From Urechis unicinctus (Eukaryota > Annelida > Polychaeta > Xenopneusta > Urechidae): a DNA stretch of 64,000 bases. Both the position numbers and the translations under genes were made by a program. The stretch spans positions 9,645,909 to 9,709,908 of the forward strand of contig CM067349.1 in NCBI GenBank assembly GCA_034190875.2, written 5' to 3'. Each line of letters starts with the position of its first letter. The stretch's first letter is position 1. Below, piece after piece: positions 1 to 10,047 of the stretch. The notes beneath the pieces are model-generated. The model searched no databases and was not told where the DNA came from. It saw only the letters and a program-made list of their open reading frames with translations.

Positions 1-405
1 AGGAGACCTCGCCACAATCTACCTCCCCACTCCACGCCATGACGGCCGTTACCAGTAACAGTATCCCCATCTGCCACGATATACTTATCCACATCATAAC
101 GCTTACCACTCGGTTCAAAACTAAAAGTATCCAAAATGTTATTCGTGTCCCTTAGAACACTTCCATATTAACTCTCCATCTTAAATATCCAATCCAAAGT
201 AAGCGCGGAATTCATAAGTCTGCGTTTGGTAAGCAGATGTCATGTGTCGTCTCCGCTTCACCCAGTGGCGAATGACAATTCTACATGTAACTATAACTTA
301 CCCGCGGCGAATAAGTGGGAACCCATACATATGTTCAGACAACCTTACCCTGAATTCGATACTGATAAGTAACTTATATCTGCTACATACAAAGTACTGA
401 CTTAC

Positions 406-762
406 CCGGTACGCAGCGGTAGTCTGCCGTCAAGTAGGCCCTCAGGTCACGTGAGCAGGTATTACCTTCCGCGTAGAGGTCGCCCACATCCACCTCAAAC
501 TCACATACCCTCTTGCCAGAACAAAGGTCATCAAGTACAGATAGTACGTCACCCTGACAACCTGTACCGTAGTCAATGGTGACACATCTGCCGCGATGCA
601 TGCGTCCGTAAACAGCCTTCCCATGAGGACACCCTCTCCGCTCGGACAGTCGGCCGTGAACGCTTCGCCCTCACAGAACTCACGACTCACGGCCCCAATA
701 TAGACGCAACTCATATAGTATAAACATATCACTATATGTAAACAGAAACTCAGTAGATCCAT
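406..762 (-). pseudogene. SUEL-type lectin exon, copy 1 (frameshifted)
   Basis: The first of nine related lectin exons. It reads from a Met at 762 through a hydrophobic signal peptide into the domain start (REFCEGEAFTADC) and on to GEGVLM. The frame then shifts by one base around 610-625 and the domain resumes with KAVYGRM, CVTIDYGTGC, LCSGKRVCEFEV and NTCSRDLRAYLTADYRC. One base is missing between VLM and KAVYGR compared with the other copies. The exon ends at a phase-1 donor (GTAAGT, minus strand) at 405. It is either a pseudogene or an assembly deletion. Apart from the shift, all domain landmarks and the splice donor are intact, which leaves the second option open. Confidence 0.75.
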
Positions 763-905
763 GCTTAGTCCACAACCAATTACTCCTGGGTGTGCAAGTC
801 TCATGGAATGTTCAAATCCACTGCATCATTATCGTAACAGACTATTGAAAACTACACCTATAATATAAATGAATATTCAATTAATCATCACTGTCGACAC
901 AACGG

Positions 906-915
906 AGAGGCTCTC
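906..915 (-). promoter_or_regulatory. Shared lectin upstream element, copy 1
   Basis: AGAGGCTCTC on the plus strand, 143 bp upstream of the copy 1 start. It is followed by TATGGGTGGGA, closest to the versions before copies 7 and 9. An AATATTCA-type AT element lies between it and the gene at about 870-880. Confidence 0.5.
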
Positions 916-1521
916 TATGGGTGGGAAAGCTGTTGGAACTATATCAGAACCTCGACAATTTTCCGCATTCAGCACTGCTTCTGGAATGTGTTCGCCAAAG
1001 ACATTATTTAGAAAACAAGTAAACTATGATATGCCCTTTACTTGCAAAGGAATTAGTATGGCTACAAATGGAAATATGCGTTTCCGTTTAATACATAAAG
1101 GGAAATACTCAAGTGCGATATTCCATGAACTAATGGAAAAACACGGTTGATAGCGATATGATATTGTATGTTCACGAACAATATGAAAAGGTGCAGAATG
1201 CAGACGGTGCGTCGCATTTTTCAAGACGTAATCAACTGATAAGCGATATACAGGTTTTCGACATGGTGCATTATGACAAAATGTTAAAGGCCCACGGGTA
1301 TAATCATAACGCACTGAGTTGCCACCTATTTGATTGTATACAGCTAATGTGAATTTGAAAACTACAGGGCGAGGGGGTTATGGTGACGACAAAATACCGC
1401 AGCCGGCTAGAAAGGCGCATTGTAAACGTTAAGTTGATCATCCACCACAATGTACTTCATATCAATTGAGTGTCTAGGTCATCTAACCACTTGGGGTACC
1501 TTTAACCAACCTTGAACTCAC

Positions 1522-1873
1522 CTTGAATACACAAATATTCCGCCGCCATATAAGCTCTAAGACCACGTGGACACGTATTTCCTTCCCGGTAAAACTTCTT
1601 ATGCGATACTTCGAGTTCACAAGAGACGCGTCCAGAACATAAGCCGTCTAAGGTCAAGGTCACATCGGCCTGACATCCTAATGATCCATAATCGACGTCA
1701 ACACAGTCTCCCAGCGCCATACGACCGTACACCGCCTGTGTTATTAATACACCTTCTCCAGGAGCACACCGCGCTGTAAATACATCTCCCTCACAGTAAT
1801 ACGTAGACGCCCCGAGTTCTCCGTACGCCAGTAATGTAACCAGGACCCAAATGTGAAAAACTCTATCCTCCAT
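1522..1873 (-). CDS. SUEL/rhamnose-binding-type lectin, copy 2 (signal peptide plus one domain)
   Basis: One exon encodes a signal peptide beginning MEDRVFHIWV and ending near GELGAS, followed by a complete SUEL (Gal_Lectin) domain of about 90 residues. The domain has eight cysteines: YYCEGDVFTARC, CVDVDYGSLGC, LCSGRVSCELEV, CPRGLRAYMAAEYLC. It keeps the YGR motif (AVYGRM) but has TCP where the classical DPC motif would be. The frame is open further upstream to 1948. I chose 1873 because a TATA-like TATATAA near 1968-1976 would start transcription downstream of 1948. The exon ends in phase 1 at a GTGAGT donor, so a further 3' exon is needed; I could not identify it. SUEL lectins are secreted calcium-independent galactose/rhamnose binders in marine invertebrates and fish. 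The ligand here is unknown. Confidence 0.85.
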
Positions 1874-2010
1874 TGAAGGTTTGGGAAGATTTGTCCAAAT
1901 TGAAACATGAAGAAAATCGCATGTACTAGAACTGAGAAGTCTGACCACAACATTTGATTGAACAGCGTTTATATATCATCAACACCTCATGAATATTACG
2001 CTGCTAGAAT

Positions 2011-2020
2011 TGAGGCTCCC
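2011..2020 (-). promoter_or_regulatory. Shared lectin upstream element, copy 2
   Basis: TGAGGCTCCC (plus-strand reading), 137 bp upstream of the copy 2 start. GAATATTA lies at 1991-1998 and a TATATAA box lies near 1968-1976, giving the order element, AT block, TATA, ATG. Confidence 0.5.
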
Positions 2021-2452
2021 AATACACTGCCGGTTAAAAACTCCCATTTGTTCATTTTGCTTTTTCAGCTTATTGTCAAGGCTAATTCGTGAGCACGGAC
2101 AGATGTAGAAAAAATGTGCACAGACACGAATGTGAGCTCATGGACTGAAATATCCTGTATTTAATCAGCCAGCAAGATACACTGTATAATGGAAGGTAGC
2201 ATCACTTAGTAAGACCGGGCCGCAACTCCCATTAGGAAACCTATATAGGTATACTTGGTCCATCGGTTACCCAATTTCGGATAGAAGCGTGCCATTAACT
2301 ATTTGAATTTTACCTTTCAACATCGCCACTAGCATTTACAGCGAAATCTCGCATATTAAAAAAGTGTATAGAAAGATTTATAGCATAGAAATATATTTCC
2401 CCGAGGCAGAGACATTGAGACATGCGAGTTATCCAACTTTCCATCAGCTCAC

Positions 2453-2804
2453 CTTGTTCACATGTGTATTCGGCCGCCATGTACGCCCTCAGCCCCACGG
2501 GGCACGAATTACCTTCCTGGTAAAACCCTCTATGCAACACGTCGACCTCACAAGATGCGCGCCCAGAACAGAAACCGTCTAAGGTCAAGGTCACATCAGC
2601 CCGGCATCCCAATGACCCGTAGTCGGCCACAACACAGTCTCCCAGCGCCATCCGACCGTACACCGCCTGTGTAATTAATACACCTTCTCCAGGAGAGCAC
2701 CGCGCTGTAAATACATCTCCCTCACAGTAATTCATAGACGCCCCGAGTTCTCCGTACGCCAGTAATGACACCAGTGACCACACATATACACACATAGTCC
2801 CCAT
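2453..2804 (-). CDS. SUEL/rhamnose-binding-type lectin, copy 3
   Basis: A close paralogue of copy 2, with the same 352-bp exon length. The Met at 2804 (MGTMCVYVWSLVS) starts a signal peptide that ends GELGAS. The domain shows NYCEGDVFTARC, AVYGRM, CVVADYGSLGC, FCSGRASCEVDV and SCPVGLRAYMAAEYTC. It ends at a GTGAGC donor in phase 1. An upstream in-frame Met at 2861 exists, but the residues between do not look like a signal peptide. Secretion and sugar binding are inferred from the family. No terminal exon was recognised. Confidence 0.85.
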
Positions 2805-2930
2805 CGTATCGTGATTCAGAAATATCAGTCCTAACAACGTAGACTGGTTGTAGACATCCACATGTCGGTGATTCCTAATTCATTTCCTTCTAAAATTACA
2901 GACAACGAATACACAATAAGTTTGGAGCGG

Positions 2931-2940
2931 TGAGGCTCCC
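2931..2940 (-). promoter_or_regulatory. Shared lectin upstream element, copy 3
   Basis: TGAGGCTCCC followed by AACGAAC, 126 bp upstream of the copy 3 start. No convincing TATA was seen in the interval, which is AT-rich. Confidence 0.45.
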
Positions 2941-3305
2941 AACGAACATTTCAGGAACGACCATTTTAAGCATTTTGCCGAATTGGAGTATTTCTTTGAG
3001 GGAGGTTGGGGTTTGGGATATTCCTTTGATCAAGAGTACATGGACAACCACATAATGAAAAACATCAATATCACGTGACTGTGTTTAAGAAAACGGATCC
3101 TCAAAATACAACATGGAGTTTTAAAGCCACAATAACCAACTATGAGGGCCCCACACAAGGAAACATCGCATATGGCACACGCCCATCGCAGAGCAACAGC
3201 TGTCCATTATAGGATGAATCCTGACGGGACGTGGCTACTTCCCGATGATTTATGCTAAATAAAAGGCATCTATTTTAGATCACAGTTGCAGTGATGACAA
3301 CTTAC

Positions 3306-3657
3306 TTGTAACGCATGTGTACTCAGCTGCCATGTAAGCTCTCAACCCAACTGGACACGGGTTTCCTTCCAAGAAAAATTTCTTGTGAGAAACCTCAAGT
3401 TCACACGACGTCTGACCAGAACAGTAACCATCTAGGGTCAAGGTCACATCAGCCTGGCATCCCAATGAGCCATAATTGACAGGTACACACAGTCCGAGCT
3501 CCATACGGCCGTATATAGCCTGGGTTACCATCACACCTTCCCCGGGGGGACACCGCGCTGTAAATACATCACCTTCACAAAACTCTACGGCGACAATAAG
3601 TCCTATGTGCGTAATGACTTGCAGCAGCAAGATCATAAGTACATTTAAACCTCCCAT
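3306..3657 (-). CDS. SUEL/rhamnose-binding-type lectin, copy 4
   Basis: The third member of the CEGDVFTARC subgroup, again 352 bp to the phase-1 donor (GTAAGT). The Met at 3657 (MGGLNVLMILLLQV) begins a signal peptide. The domain has EFCEGDVFTARC, AIYGRM, CVPVNYGSLGC, YCSGQTSCELEV and NPCPVGLRAYMAAEYTC. NPC is the nearest approach to the canonical DPC motif in the array. Alternative upstream Mets at 3681 and 3711 are in frame. Identical exon length with copies 2 and 3 supports recent tandem duplication. Confidence 0.85.
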
Positions 3658-3792
3658 TGGCAATATACGTCTGATAGCCATGAGTACGGTATATGATTTG
3701 GGTAAATCCAACTATTGTTGGCAGGCTTCAGTAGTTTATCAACGCGTCAATTATATGCACACACTCTCGTGAATATTCAATAAGCTAGACTT

Positions 3793-3802
3793 TGAGGCTC
3801 CC
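3793..3802 (-). promoter_or_regulatory. Shared lectin upstream element, copy 4
   Basis: TGAGGCTCCC followed by AACGTGC, 135 bp upstream of the copy 4 start. GAATATTCAA lies close by at 3771-3780, and a CATATAA TATA candidate lies near 3750. Confidence 0.5.
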
Positions 3803-3897
3803 AACGTGCAATTTAGAGTATGCCATATTGTGATAATATCTACCCGGCGTTGAAATCACACTGAGGCAAGGCAGTTGCACAACGTGTACCTTTTTCG

Positions 3898-3945
3898 GTG
3901 GGTGGGTGGAAAGTGGGGGGAGTGGGGGGAGGGGGGTGTTTGGTT
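3898..3945 (+). repeat. G-rich simple sequence
   Basis: A run of GGTGG and GGGGG tracts between lectin copies 4 and 5, with several G-tracts close enough together to allow a G-quadruplex on the plus strand. The rest of 3803-4171 shows no gene. Confidence 0.5.
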
Positions 3946-4171
3946 GGTGGATTCAATCCAATTCATATTGAGTCGCGTGATATGAGGATTTCGCAATGAC
4001 AACTTGTAACTCCCATTTGTCACTTGTGAGCATATTTTTGTAAATATGGGTAAATCACTGATGATTTGGTGTTCTTAATCACTAGAAGTTACAGTCGTAG
4101 TCATATTACTAAACAAAAACGGAAACAAAATTAATGTGTCGAAAAAAAAAGCATTCGTGGCTGCAACTCAC

Positions 4172-4529
4172 CGGCAACGCACTGATGTGATGCCTCAAGA
4201 TACACCTGCAGTTCGAAACACGGCACGTCCACCTGGAAGACAGAGCGGTGTAATGCAGGTATATGACACACCTGTCTACCTGAACACACCTGGTCCATCT
4301 CATCAAGCACATCCACCTGACAGCCCAGGTAACCATGGTCTACCTGGACGCAGTCTCCCAGCTCCATCCGTCCGTACGTCGCTTTCATCATCACCATCAT
4401 CCGCCCTGTACCGCAGTCGACGTGCAGGGGGTCGCCATCACAGTACGACACGGCGTTTATAACCACTAACGCCTCCATGGATAGTAGTAATGTTATAAAC
4501 ACGGGAAGAAATACTGTGATCTGTGCCAT
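4172..4529 (-). CDS. SUEL-type lectin, copy 5 (divergent)
   Basis: The Met at 4529 (MAQITVFLPVFITLLLSM) starts a signal peptide ending near VVINA. The domain is diverged but complete: SYCDGDPLHVDC, ATYGRM, CVQVDHGYLGC, VCSGRQVCHIPA, PCFELQVYLEASHQC. The eight cysteines and the YGR motif remain, whereas the usual DYGSLGC has become DHGYLGC. It ends at a phase-1 GTGAGT donor. It forms its own branch between the CEGDVFTARC subgroup (copies 2-4) and the CDEDTLDLQC subgroup (copies 6-9). Confidence 0.82.
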
Positions 4530-4673
4530 CGCTCGTAATGTACCAATAAGATCAATCGCGCAGCTAATCAACTGTCACAAGGTTCAACACCCTCGATACA
4601 ACCAACCTTAGCGTACACCCGATGTTTGGGAGCTAGAATGTAATTCGTTATATTTTGTATTGTAAGGCTTTAG

Positions 4674-4683
4674 TGAGGCTCCC
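4674..4683 (-). promoter_or_regulatory. Shared lectin upstream element, copy 5
   Basis: TGAGGCTCCC followed by AACACGG, 144 bp upstream of the copy 5 start. A minus-strand AAAATATAA lies between the element and the gene at about 4650. Confidence 0.5.
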
Positions 4684-4974
4684 AACACGGGTACGCCGCA
4701 TTGAGCCCAAATACGCCTCGCATGAAGCTAATTTGTGTAATTCAGTTACCTTTTCCAGAATTCCAAATCGAACCTTCGACTACCTAACTTTATATTTCAT
4801 CGATTCAAAGAATGACAGAAGCAACATCAGAAGCGATCGCACCTCTAACTCGCAGGGGACGGCTATTAGAACTATAAAGAATTTCTTGCCGGAGGAAACA
4901 TGAATTCCGTGATATAAAGAACACAACAGCCACCGCATGCCAGGTAAAGCTGGCCAATGATGCATCACTTTTAC

Positions 4975-5323
4975 CTCGTACACAGGTGTGTGTGACTTCC
5001 AGGTAGGCCTCCAGCTCGCGGGGACAGCTCACCTGGACACGAAACACTCTCTTCTGGACGGTCACTGAGCAGGTGGGACGTCCTGAACAGAGCCTGTCCA
5101 TATCACGCATGACATCCACCTGACATCCCAGAGAACCGTAGTCTTGTTTGACACACTCGCCCAGCGCCATCCTCCCGTACACGGCGCCCTCCATGAGCAA
5201 CATCTCATCGGAGGCACACTGGAGGTCCAACGTGTCCTCATCACAATACTCACGCGCTAATATTCCATCTATTAATGCGATGAAACCGAGTAAAACCGCA
5301 CCTACGTGCATCATGGCTTTCAT
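4975..5323 (-). CDS. SUEL-type lectin, copy 6
   Basis: The Met at 5323 (MKAMMHVGAVLLGFIALI) starts a strong signal peptide cut near GILA. The domain begins REYCDEDTLDLQC and continues with AVYGRM, CVKQDYGSLGC, LCSGRPTCSVTV and SCPRELEAYLEVTHTC. It ends at a phase-1 GTAAAA donor. The middle of the exon (about 5065-5260) is almost identical in sequence to copies 7, 8 and 9, but the last third is distinctive, so the four copies are mosaics. Codons upstream to 5404 are open but do not look coding. Confidence 0.85.
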
Positions 5324-5410
5324 TATACCTGATCTTCCTACCTCAGAGTTATATGGAATCAGAACCAAATAAATATGCAAATTGACAACTTCATGTCTTA
5401 TCAAACTAAG

Positions 5411-5420
5411 TGAGGCTCTC
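5411..5420 (-). promoter_or_regulatory. Shared lectin upstream element, copy 6
   Basis: TGAGGCTCTC followed by GATGGGTCAGCACAC, 87 bp upstream of the copy 6 start. The extended sequence is the same as before copy 8, so the two promoters were duplicated together. Confidence 0.55.
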
Positions 5421-6250
5421 GATGGGTCAGCACACTGTTAAGGTCAAAATATCAATTTGTATTTTCAACTCATGAACGAGGCCTCAAGATGATATTCATC
5501 AGAAGCCTCTCTTTTTATTAGTCTGCTACATGGCTATCATCATTGATTGAAATAGCTTACCAGTAAAATCCTACCACCATTCTAACTTCTTGCAATACCA
5601 ATACCAATCAACCAGCCCCCTTTGGGAAACAAAGCATCGCATTTCCCGTCCTTTGGCCTCTAATCCACACCTCAGAGACAGAGCCACGAATTTCAACTAA
5701 ATAAGGTATTTCGTGGGCACCAACATGAGTTTCCAAATGAAAGATCATTGCAATACAGCTAAAGCCGAACTTCGTGAGTTCTGCAGCCATATTGAATGAC
5801 CCGGGAATCTTTATAACATCAGGGTGTAGTGCTTGGTGTTAGAGCCAATGGGCAATTACGACGGTGATAGATGGGGTTAATTATTCTTTCTCTTAATATA
5901 CCTCTCTAAACACAAGTCGTTTCTTACAATCATACCCGAACCAAATAAGTTCCATAATCCGATCTACCACTAACATTTGGGCTTCTGCGTGATCATATAA
6001 ATGGTTTTGAACGCTCAGAAATCTTAACCATAGCTGTTTGCTATCGTGTATAGTTAAAATGGGCATCAATTCGCCGATTGCATCGAGAGGATAACGTTCA
6101 CAAGAGAAGAAATGATTGACTGCCGTCATTTCGCGTGAGACAAAAGAAACGAAACGTTATGATGTCAACCAAACAGCTACAACAGGCTCGCCAAACATTA
6201 TGAATTAAAAAAACACAATAAAAAGTTTGGAAAATTGTAAATTGAGCGCG
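5421..6250. repeat. Intergenic segment duplicated at 8527-9370
   Basis: The spacer between lectin copies 6 and 7 is clearly related over most of its length to the spacer between copies 8 and 9. Shared blocks include CAGCACACTGTT, CCATTCTAA with CTTGCAA, GTAGTG followed by AGAGCCAATGGGCAATTACGACGGTGA, and GCGCGCGA near the end. This shows that a two-lectin unit of about 3.1 kb was duplicated in tandem. A short open stretch is shared on the minus strand (5608-5790 and 8756-8959), but I do not recognise it. A hidden lectin 3' exon could lie here. Confidence 0.7.
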
Positions 6251-6461
6251 CGATATTAAGAAAATAGGATCGAACTAAAATGGAATATCGTCGAATAAAA
6301 ACATCTTTACTTGAAATTTTTCTTCATAATACAACTAACAATCGGCACTACAAAAAGGAGAAAATGCAATTACACTTCTACAGGATGCTTGTTGATAAAG
6401 GTCGATTGTACTGTCCGATAGATTACTTTGTTAAAACTATACGCCATGAAAGAGGCCATAC

Positions 6462-6798
6462 CGGGAATACAGGTGGAGCTTGCATCAAGGTGAAATCGAA
6501 GTTCGCTCGGGCAAGGCACATCAGCAGTAAATTCCTTGTTTTGCACTATCATTCTACAGAGCTGACGTCCTGAACAGAGCTTGTCCATATCACGCATGAC
6601 ATCCGCCTGACATCCCAGAGAACCGTAGTCTTGTTTGACACACTCGCCCAGCGCCATCCTCCCGTACACGGCGCCCTCCATGAGCAACACCTCATCGGAG
6701 GCACACTGGAGGTCCAACGTGTCCTCATCACAATACTCACGCGCTAATATTCCATCAATTAATGCGATTAAACAGAGTAAACCCGCACCTAAATTCAT
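6462..6798 (-). CDS. SUEL-type lectin, copy 7
   Basis: The start at 6798 (MNLGAGLLCLIALIDG) gives a signal peptide cut near GILA. The domain follows: REYCDEDTLDLQC, AVYGRM, CVKQDYGSLGC, LCSGRQLCRMIV, PCPSELRFHLDASSTC. The C-terminal third matches copy 9 (RMIV, KEFTADVPCPSEL), whereas the signal peptide end and domain start match copies 6 and 8. It ends in phase 1 at a GTATGG donor. The in-frame extension to 6906 is probably promoter and 5' UTR. Confidence 0.85.
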
Positions 6799-6906
6799 CG
6801 TGAACTTCACTGTATCTAAATAAGTTACAACTCTACATTGGCGGTGCGCAGAATCAGACTTATTTGCATATTCACGCACTTGTATTTTCATGTCTGTTGT
6901 TAACAT

Positions 6907-6916
6907 TGAGGCTCTC
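6907..6916 (-). promoter_or_regulatory. Shared lectin upstream element, copy 7
   Basis: TGAGGCTCTC followed by CATGGGTGGGA, 108 bp upstream of the copy 7 start. An octamer-like ATGCAAAT (minus strand) lies at about 6862-6871 in the position where other copies have AATATTCA. Confidence 0.5.
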
Positions 6917-7360
6917 CATGGGTGGGAATATCTCTTTGACCTATAAAAACAACTACACTATTAATGGATTTTTGGATTCGAACTGAATAATTTTCATTTA
7001 TTGTGGAGCCACAACCATTTTATCTCGATTTTTAAACGAATTCCCACACCAAGAATCTGTGGATCGACTCTATCATATACAATAACAGTTACATCTATCA
7101 CAATGGGCCATGGGAGACTCAACTTTTAACTTGCATCCATATGCTTGATTATCAATACAAGCAATAATAAGCAATAACACAGATCTAGTCAAGTTCATGA
7201 GTCATTCGGTGTGATCGTGAATGAAGTAACACATTGGAGTTGGAAGTCACGTTCAAACAGAAAATACATCAGGATGAATGAAATGACCAGATTCTATCCC
7301 ATAACTTCTATTATGCATATAACACAAGACCGTTAGTAACTTCCAGTTAGGAAGCTGCAA

Positions 7361-7480
7361 CTGGGGCAACTGAGATCCAAAGCTGGGGCAACTGAGATCC
7401 AAAGCTGGGGCAACTGAGATCCAAAGCTGGGGCAACTGAGATCCAAAGCTGGGGCAACTGAGATCCAAAGCTGTGGCAAG
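7361..7480 (+). repeat. 22-bp tandem repeat, about 5.4 copies
   Basis: Unit CTGGGGCAACTGAGATCCAA plus AG, nearly identical between copies. The surrounding gap 6920-8080 between lectin copies 7 and 8 shows no other recognisable feature. Confidence 0.9.
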
Positions 7481-8081
7481 TGCGTGATTGCATGTCATGT
7501 CAAATGTACAGATAATGCCAGGAAACGAATGAACATTTCAATACTTCCTCATCATCAGTTCCAGTGATAAAACATGAGAACATTATAAAAATCGCTGAGA
7601 GAATCCAACTTAGCGAGAATAAATAAATAAAAACTGCTATTTGGGTGTGAAAAGCGATAGGGAACGTTATGATGGTAAAAACGCACTCCTTTTACTAGTA
7701 ACGGTTGGAGATTTAACCCTCGGGGAAAGAGACTTTTGTAGATAAATCATGCTTCTCTTTATTTATCAATTGAGCTCTATGTTGTTTATCTGTGTCAATG
7801 AGAAGCTGTTTGCTTCACCGCTAAAACAAACTGTTTCGCCTTGAAGGTACATGTTTATAAAAGTTATATCTGAGATAAATATACGGTTGAGTTACAGTTC
7901 ATTGGCCATGGTAATTTCTTTTATTGTCGTTTTATGTGTATTATATCGTACAATAGAAACCGCTGGGCTATAGAAATCCATTAACTATAATATATAGCAT
8001 GTCAATTCTCAACGTATTTTGGGAATAACTGCTTACTGAATGGTTTTAGGCCAGACAAGGTAGCACATCGTATTGACTTAC

Positions 8082-8430
8082 CTGGGATACAGGTGTGGCT
8101 GGCTTCCAAATAAACTTCCAGTTCGCTGGGACAGGTCACTGCGGTGTGAAATACCTTCTCTAACACAGTTACTGAGCAGTGCTGACGTCCTGAACAGAGC
8201 CTGTCCATATCACGCATGACATCCGCTTGACATCCCAGAGAACCGTAGTCTTGTTTGACACACTCGCCCAGCGCCATCCTCCCGTACACGGCGCCCACCA
8301 TGAGCAGCACCTCATCGGAGGCACACTGGAGGTCCAACGTGTCCTCATCACAATACTCACGCGCTAATATTCCATTTATTAATGCGATGAAACCGAGTAA
8401 AACCGCACCTACGTGCATCATGGCTTTCAT
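8082..8430 (-). CDS. SUEL-type lectin, copy 8
   Basis: The same 349-bp exon length as copy 6 and an almost identical signal peptide (MKAMMHVGAVLLGFIALI). Domain landmarks are REYCDEDTLDLQC, AVYGRM, CVKQDYGSLGC, LCSGRQHCSVTV and TCPSELEVYLEASHTC. It ends at a phase-1 GTAAGT donor. Copies 6 and 8 are the equivalent members of the duplicated two-gene unit. They differ mainly in the region after the CSVTV motif, the part of the fold that lies near the sugar site in characterised SUEL domains. Confidence 0.85.
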
Positions 8431-8516
8431 TATACCAGATATACCTACCTCAACGTAGTATGTATTCGAACCAAATGAATATTCAATTTCACAACTTGAT
8501 GTCTTTTCATACCAAG

Positions 8517-8526
8517 TGAGGCTCTC
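8517..8526 (-). promoter_or_regulatory. Shared lectin upstream element, copy 8
   Basis: TGAGGCTCTC plus GATGGGTCAGCACAC, 86 bp upstream of the copy 8 start. GAATATTCAA lies at 8478-8487. Confidence 0.55.
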
Positions 8527-9600
8527 GATGGGTCAGCACACTGTTTAGGTCCAAATACAAAGTTGAATTTTGAACTCATTATCAAGGCCTCAAGTTAATA
8601 TGCATCTGAGGTTTCTCCTTTTATTCGTCTACTACCTGACCATTATCATTAATTGAAATAGCATACAGGTAAAATCGTACCACCATTCTAAATTCTTGCA
8701 AACAATACCAATCACTATACCGCTTTGGGAAATACAGCATCGCGTTTCTCGTCCCTCAGTCTCCAATCCTTGTTTTAGAAATAGAGCCACGAATATCAAA
8801 TAAATGAGGTATTTCGAGACCACCAATAGGAATTTTCCGGTGACTGAACATCGAAATGCAGCTAAAGCCGACCTTAGTAAGGTCTGCAGCCATATTGAAT
8901 GACCAGGGAATCCTTTGTAACATCAGGGTGTAGTGATTGATGTAAGAGCCAATGGGCAATTACGACGGTGACAGATGGGGTTCATTAAGATGGATGGATA
9001 TATCATCGTAACTTATCTCTTTCAACACAAGTCTTTTTTTCTCCATCCCTGATTGTATGAAACAGATTCAATACATGATACGGTCAACCTCCCATATTTG
9101 GGCATCTGAGCCACCATATTACATGGTTAAAAGCGCTCAGAAATATAAACAATAACTGGTTTTTTTATCATGCCCAGTCATCTCCGGCATCAATCCACAG
9201 ATATCATCGAGAGGATGACATTCACAAGACAAGAAATGAATGGGTACCGTCATTTCGTGGGAAACAGAGATAAACGATACGTTATGATGCCTATAAAACC
9301 ACCGCAACATGCTCGCCGAACATTATGAAATAAACACAAAATGAAAAGTTTCGAGAATTATGAATTGAGCGCGCGAGATTCGAACAGTGTGGCAGCAATA
9401 AGGTAGAATAGCCTTGAATGGCTGGTTCTTAATTTTTTAATTTGATTCTAAAATACCACTATCAATCGGTACTACACATGCGAACAATAAAGGATCACAA
9501 GCCATGATATTTTACGAGATACATCTTGATAAATGTCCGCCTTTACTGCTACATGTAGATTCCTCTCTTATAACATAAGACTCCATTAAATGAACCATAC

Positions 9601-9943
9601 CTGGAATACAGGTGGCGCTTGCATCGAGGTGAGCTTTCAGTTCGCTCGGGCAAGGTACATCAGCGGTGAATTCCTTGCTTCGTACTATCATTCTACAGAG
9701 CTGACGTCCTGAACAGAGCCTGTCCATATCACGCATGACATCCGCCTGACATCCCAGAGAACCGTAGTCTTGTTTGACACACTCGCCCAGCGCCATCCTC
9801 CCGTACACGGCGCCCTTCATGAGCAAAACCTCATCGGAGGCACACTGGAGGTCCAATGTGTTCTCATAGCAATACTCACGCGCTTCTGTTTTAGACATTA
9901 ATACAGTTTGCATCACCAGTATTGTCATAATCAGACTGGTCAT
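9601..9943 (-). CDS. SUEL-type lectin, copy 9
   Basis: The last copy of the array. Either the Met at 9943 (MTSLIMTILVMQTVLM) or the one at 9979 could start it; 9943 gives the more typical signal peptide, ending near SKTEA. The domain reads REYCYENTLDLQC, AVYGRM, CVKQDYGSLGC, LCSGRQLCRMIV, PCPSELKAHLDASATC, and ends in phase 1 at a GTATGG donor. The signal peptide is unrelated to those of copies 6-8, although the domain is nearly identical, which is another sign of segmental exchange. Confidence 0.84.
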
Positions 9944-10037
9944 TTGGTTTATCACCGTCGATGTGCAGAACATCAACAACCGTCAATGGAGAACTTTCAT
10001 AAATATATATTCTTGCATGTTTTCACGTAGGGTTAAA

Positions 10038-10047
10038 TGAGGCTCTT
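10038..10047 (-). promoter_or_regulatory. Shared lectin upstream element, copy 9
   Basis: TGAGGCTCTT followed by AATGGGTGGGGA, 94 bp upstream of the copy 9 start at 9943. A long ATATATATT block at about 9998-10010 is the TATA candidate. Beyond it, 10050-10690 shows no gene. Confidence 0.5.

Noticed and set aside
7361-7480. CRISPR-like array
   Set aside because: The 22-bp units are contiguous without unique spacers, and the genome is eukaryotic.
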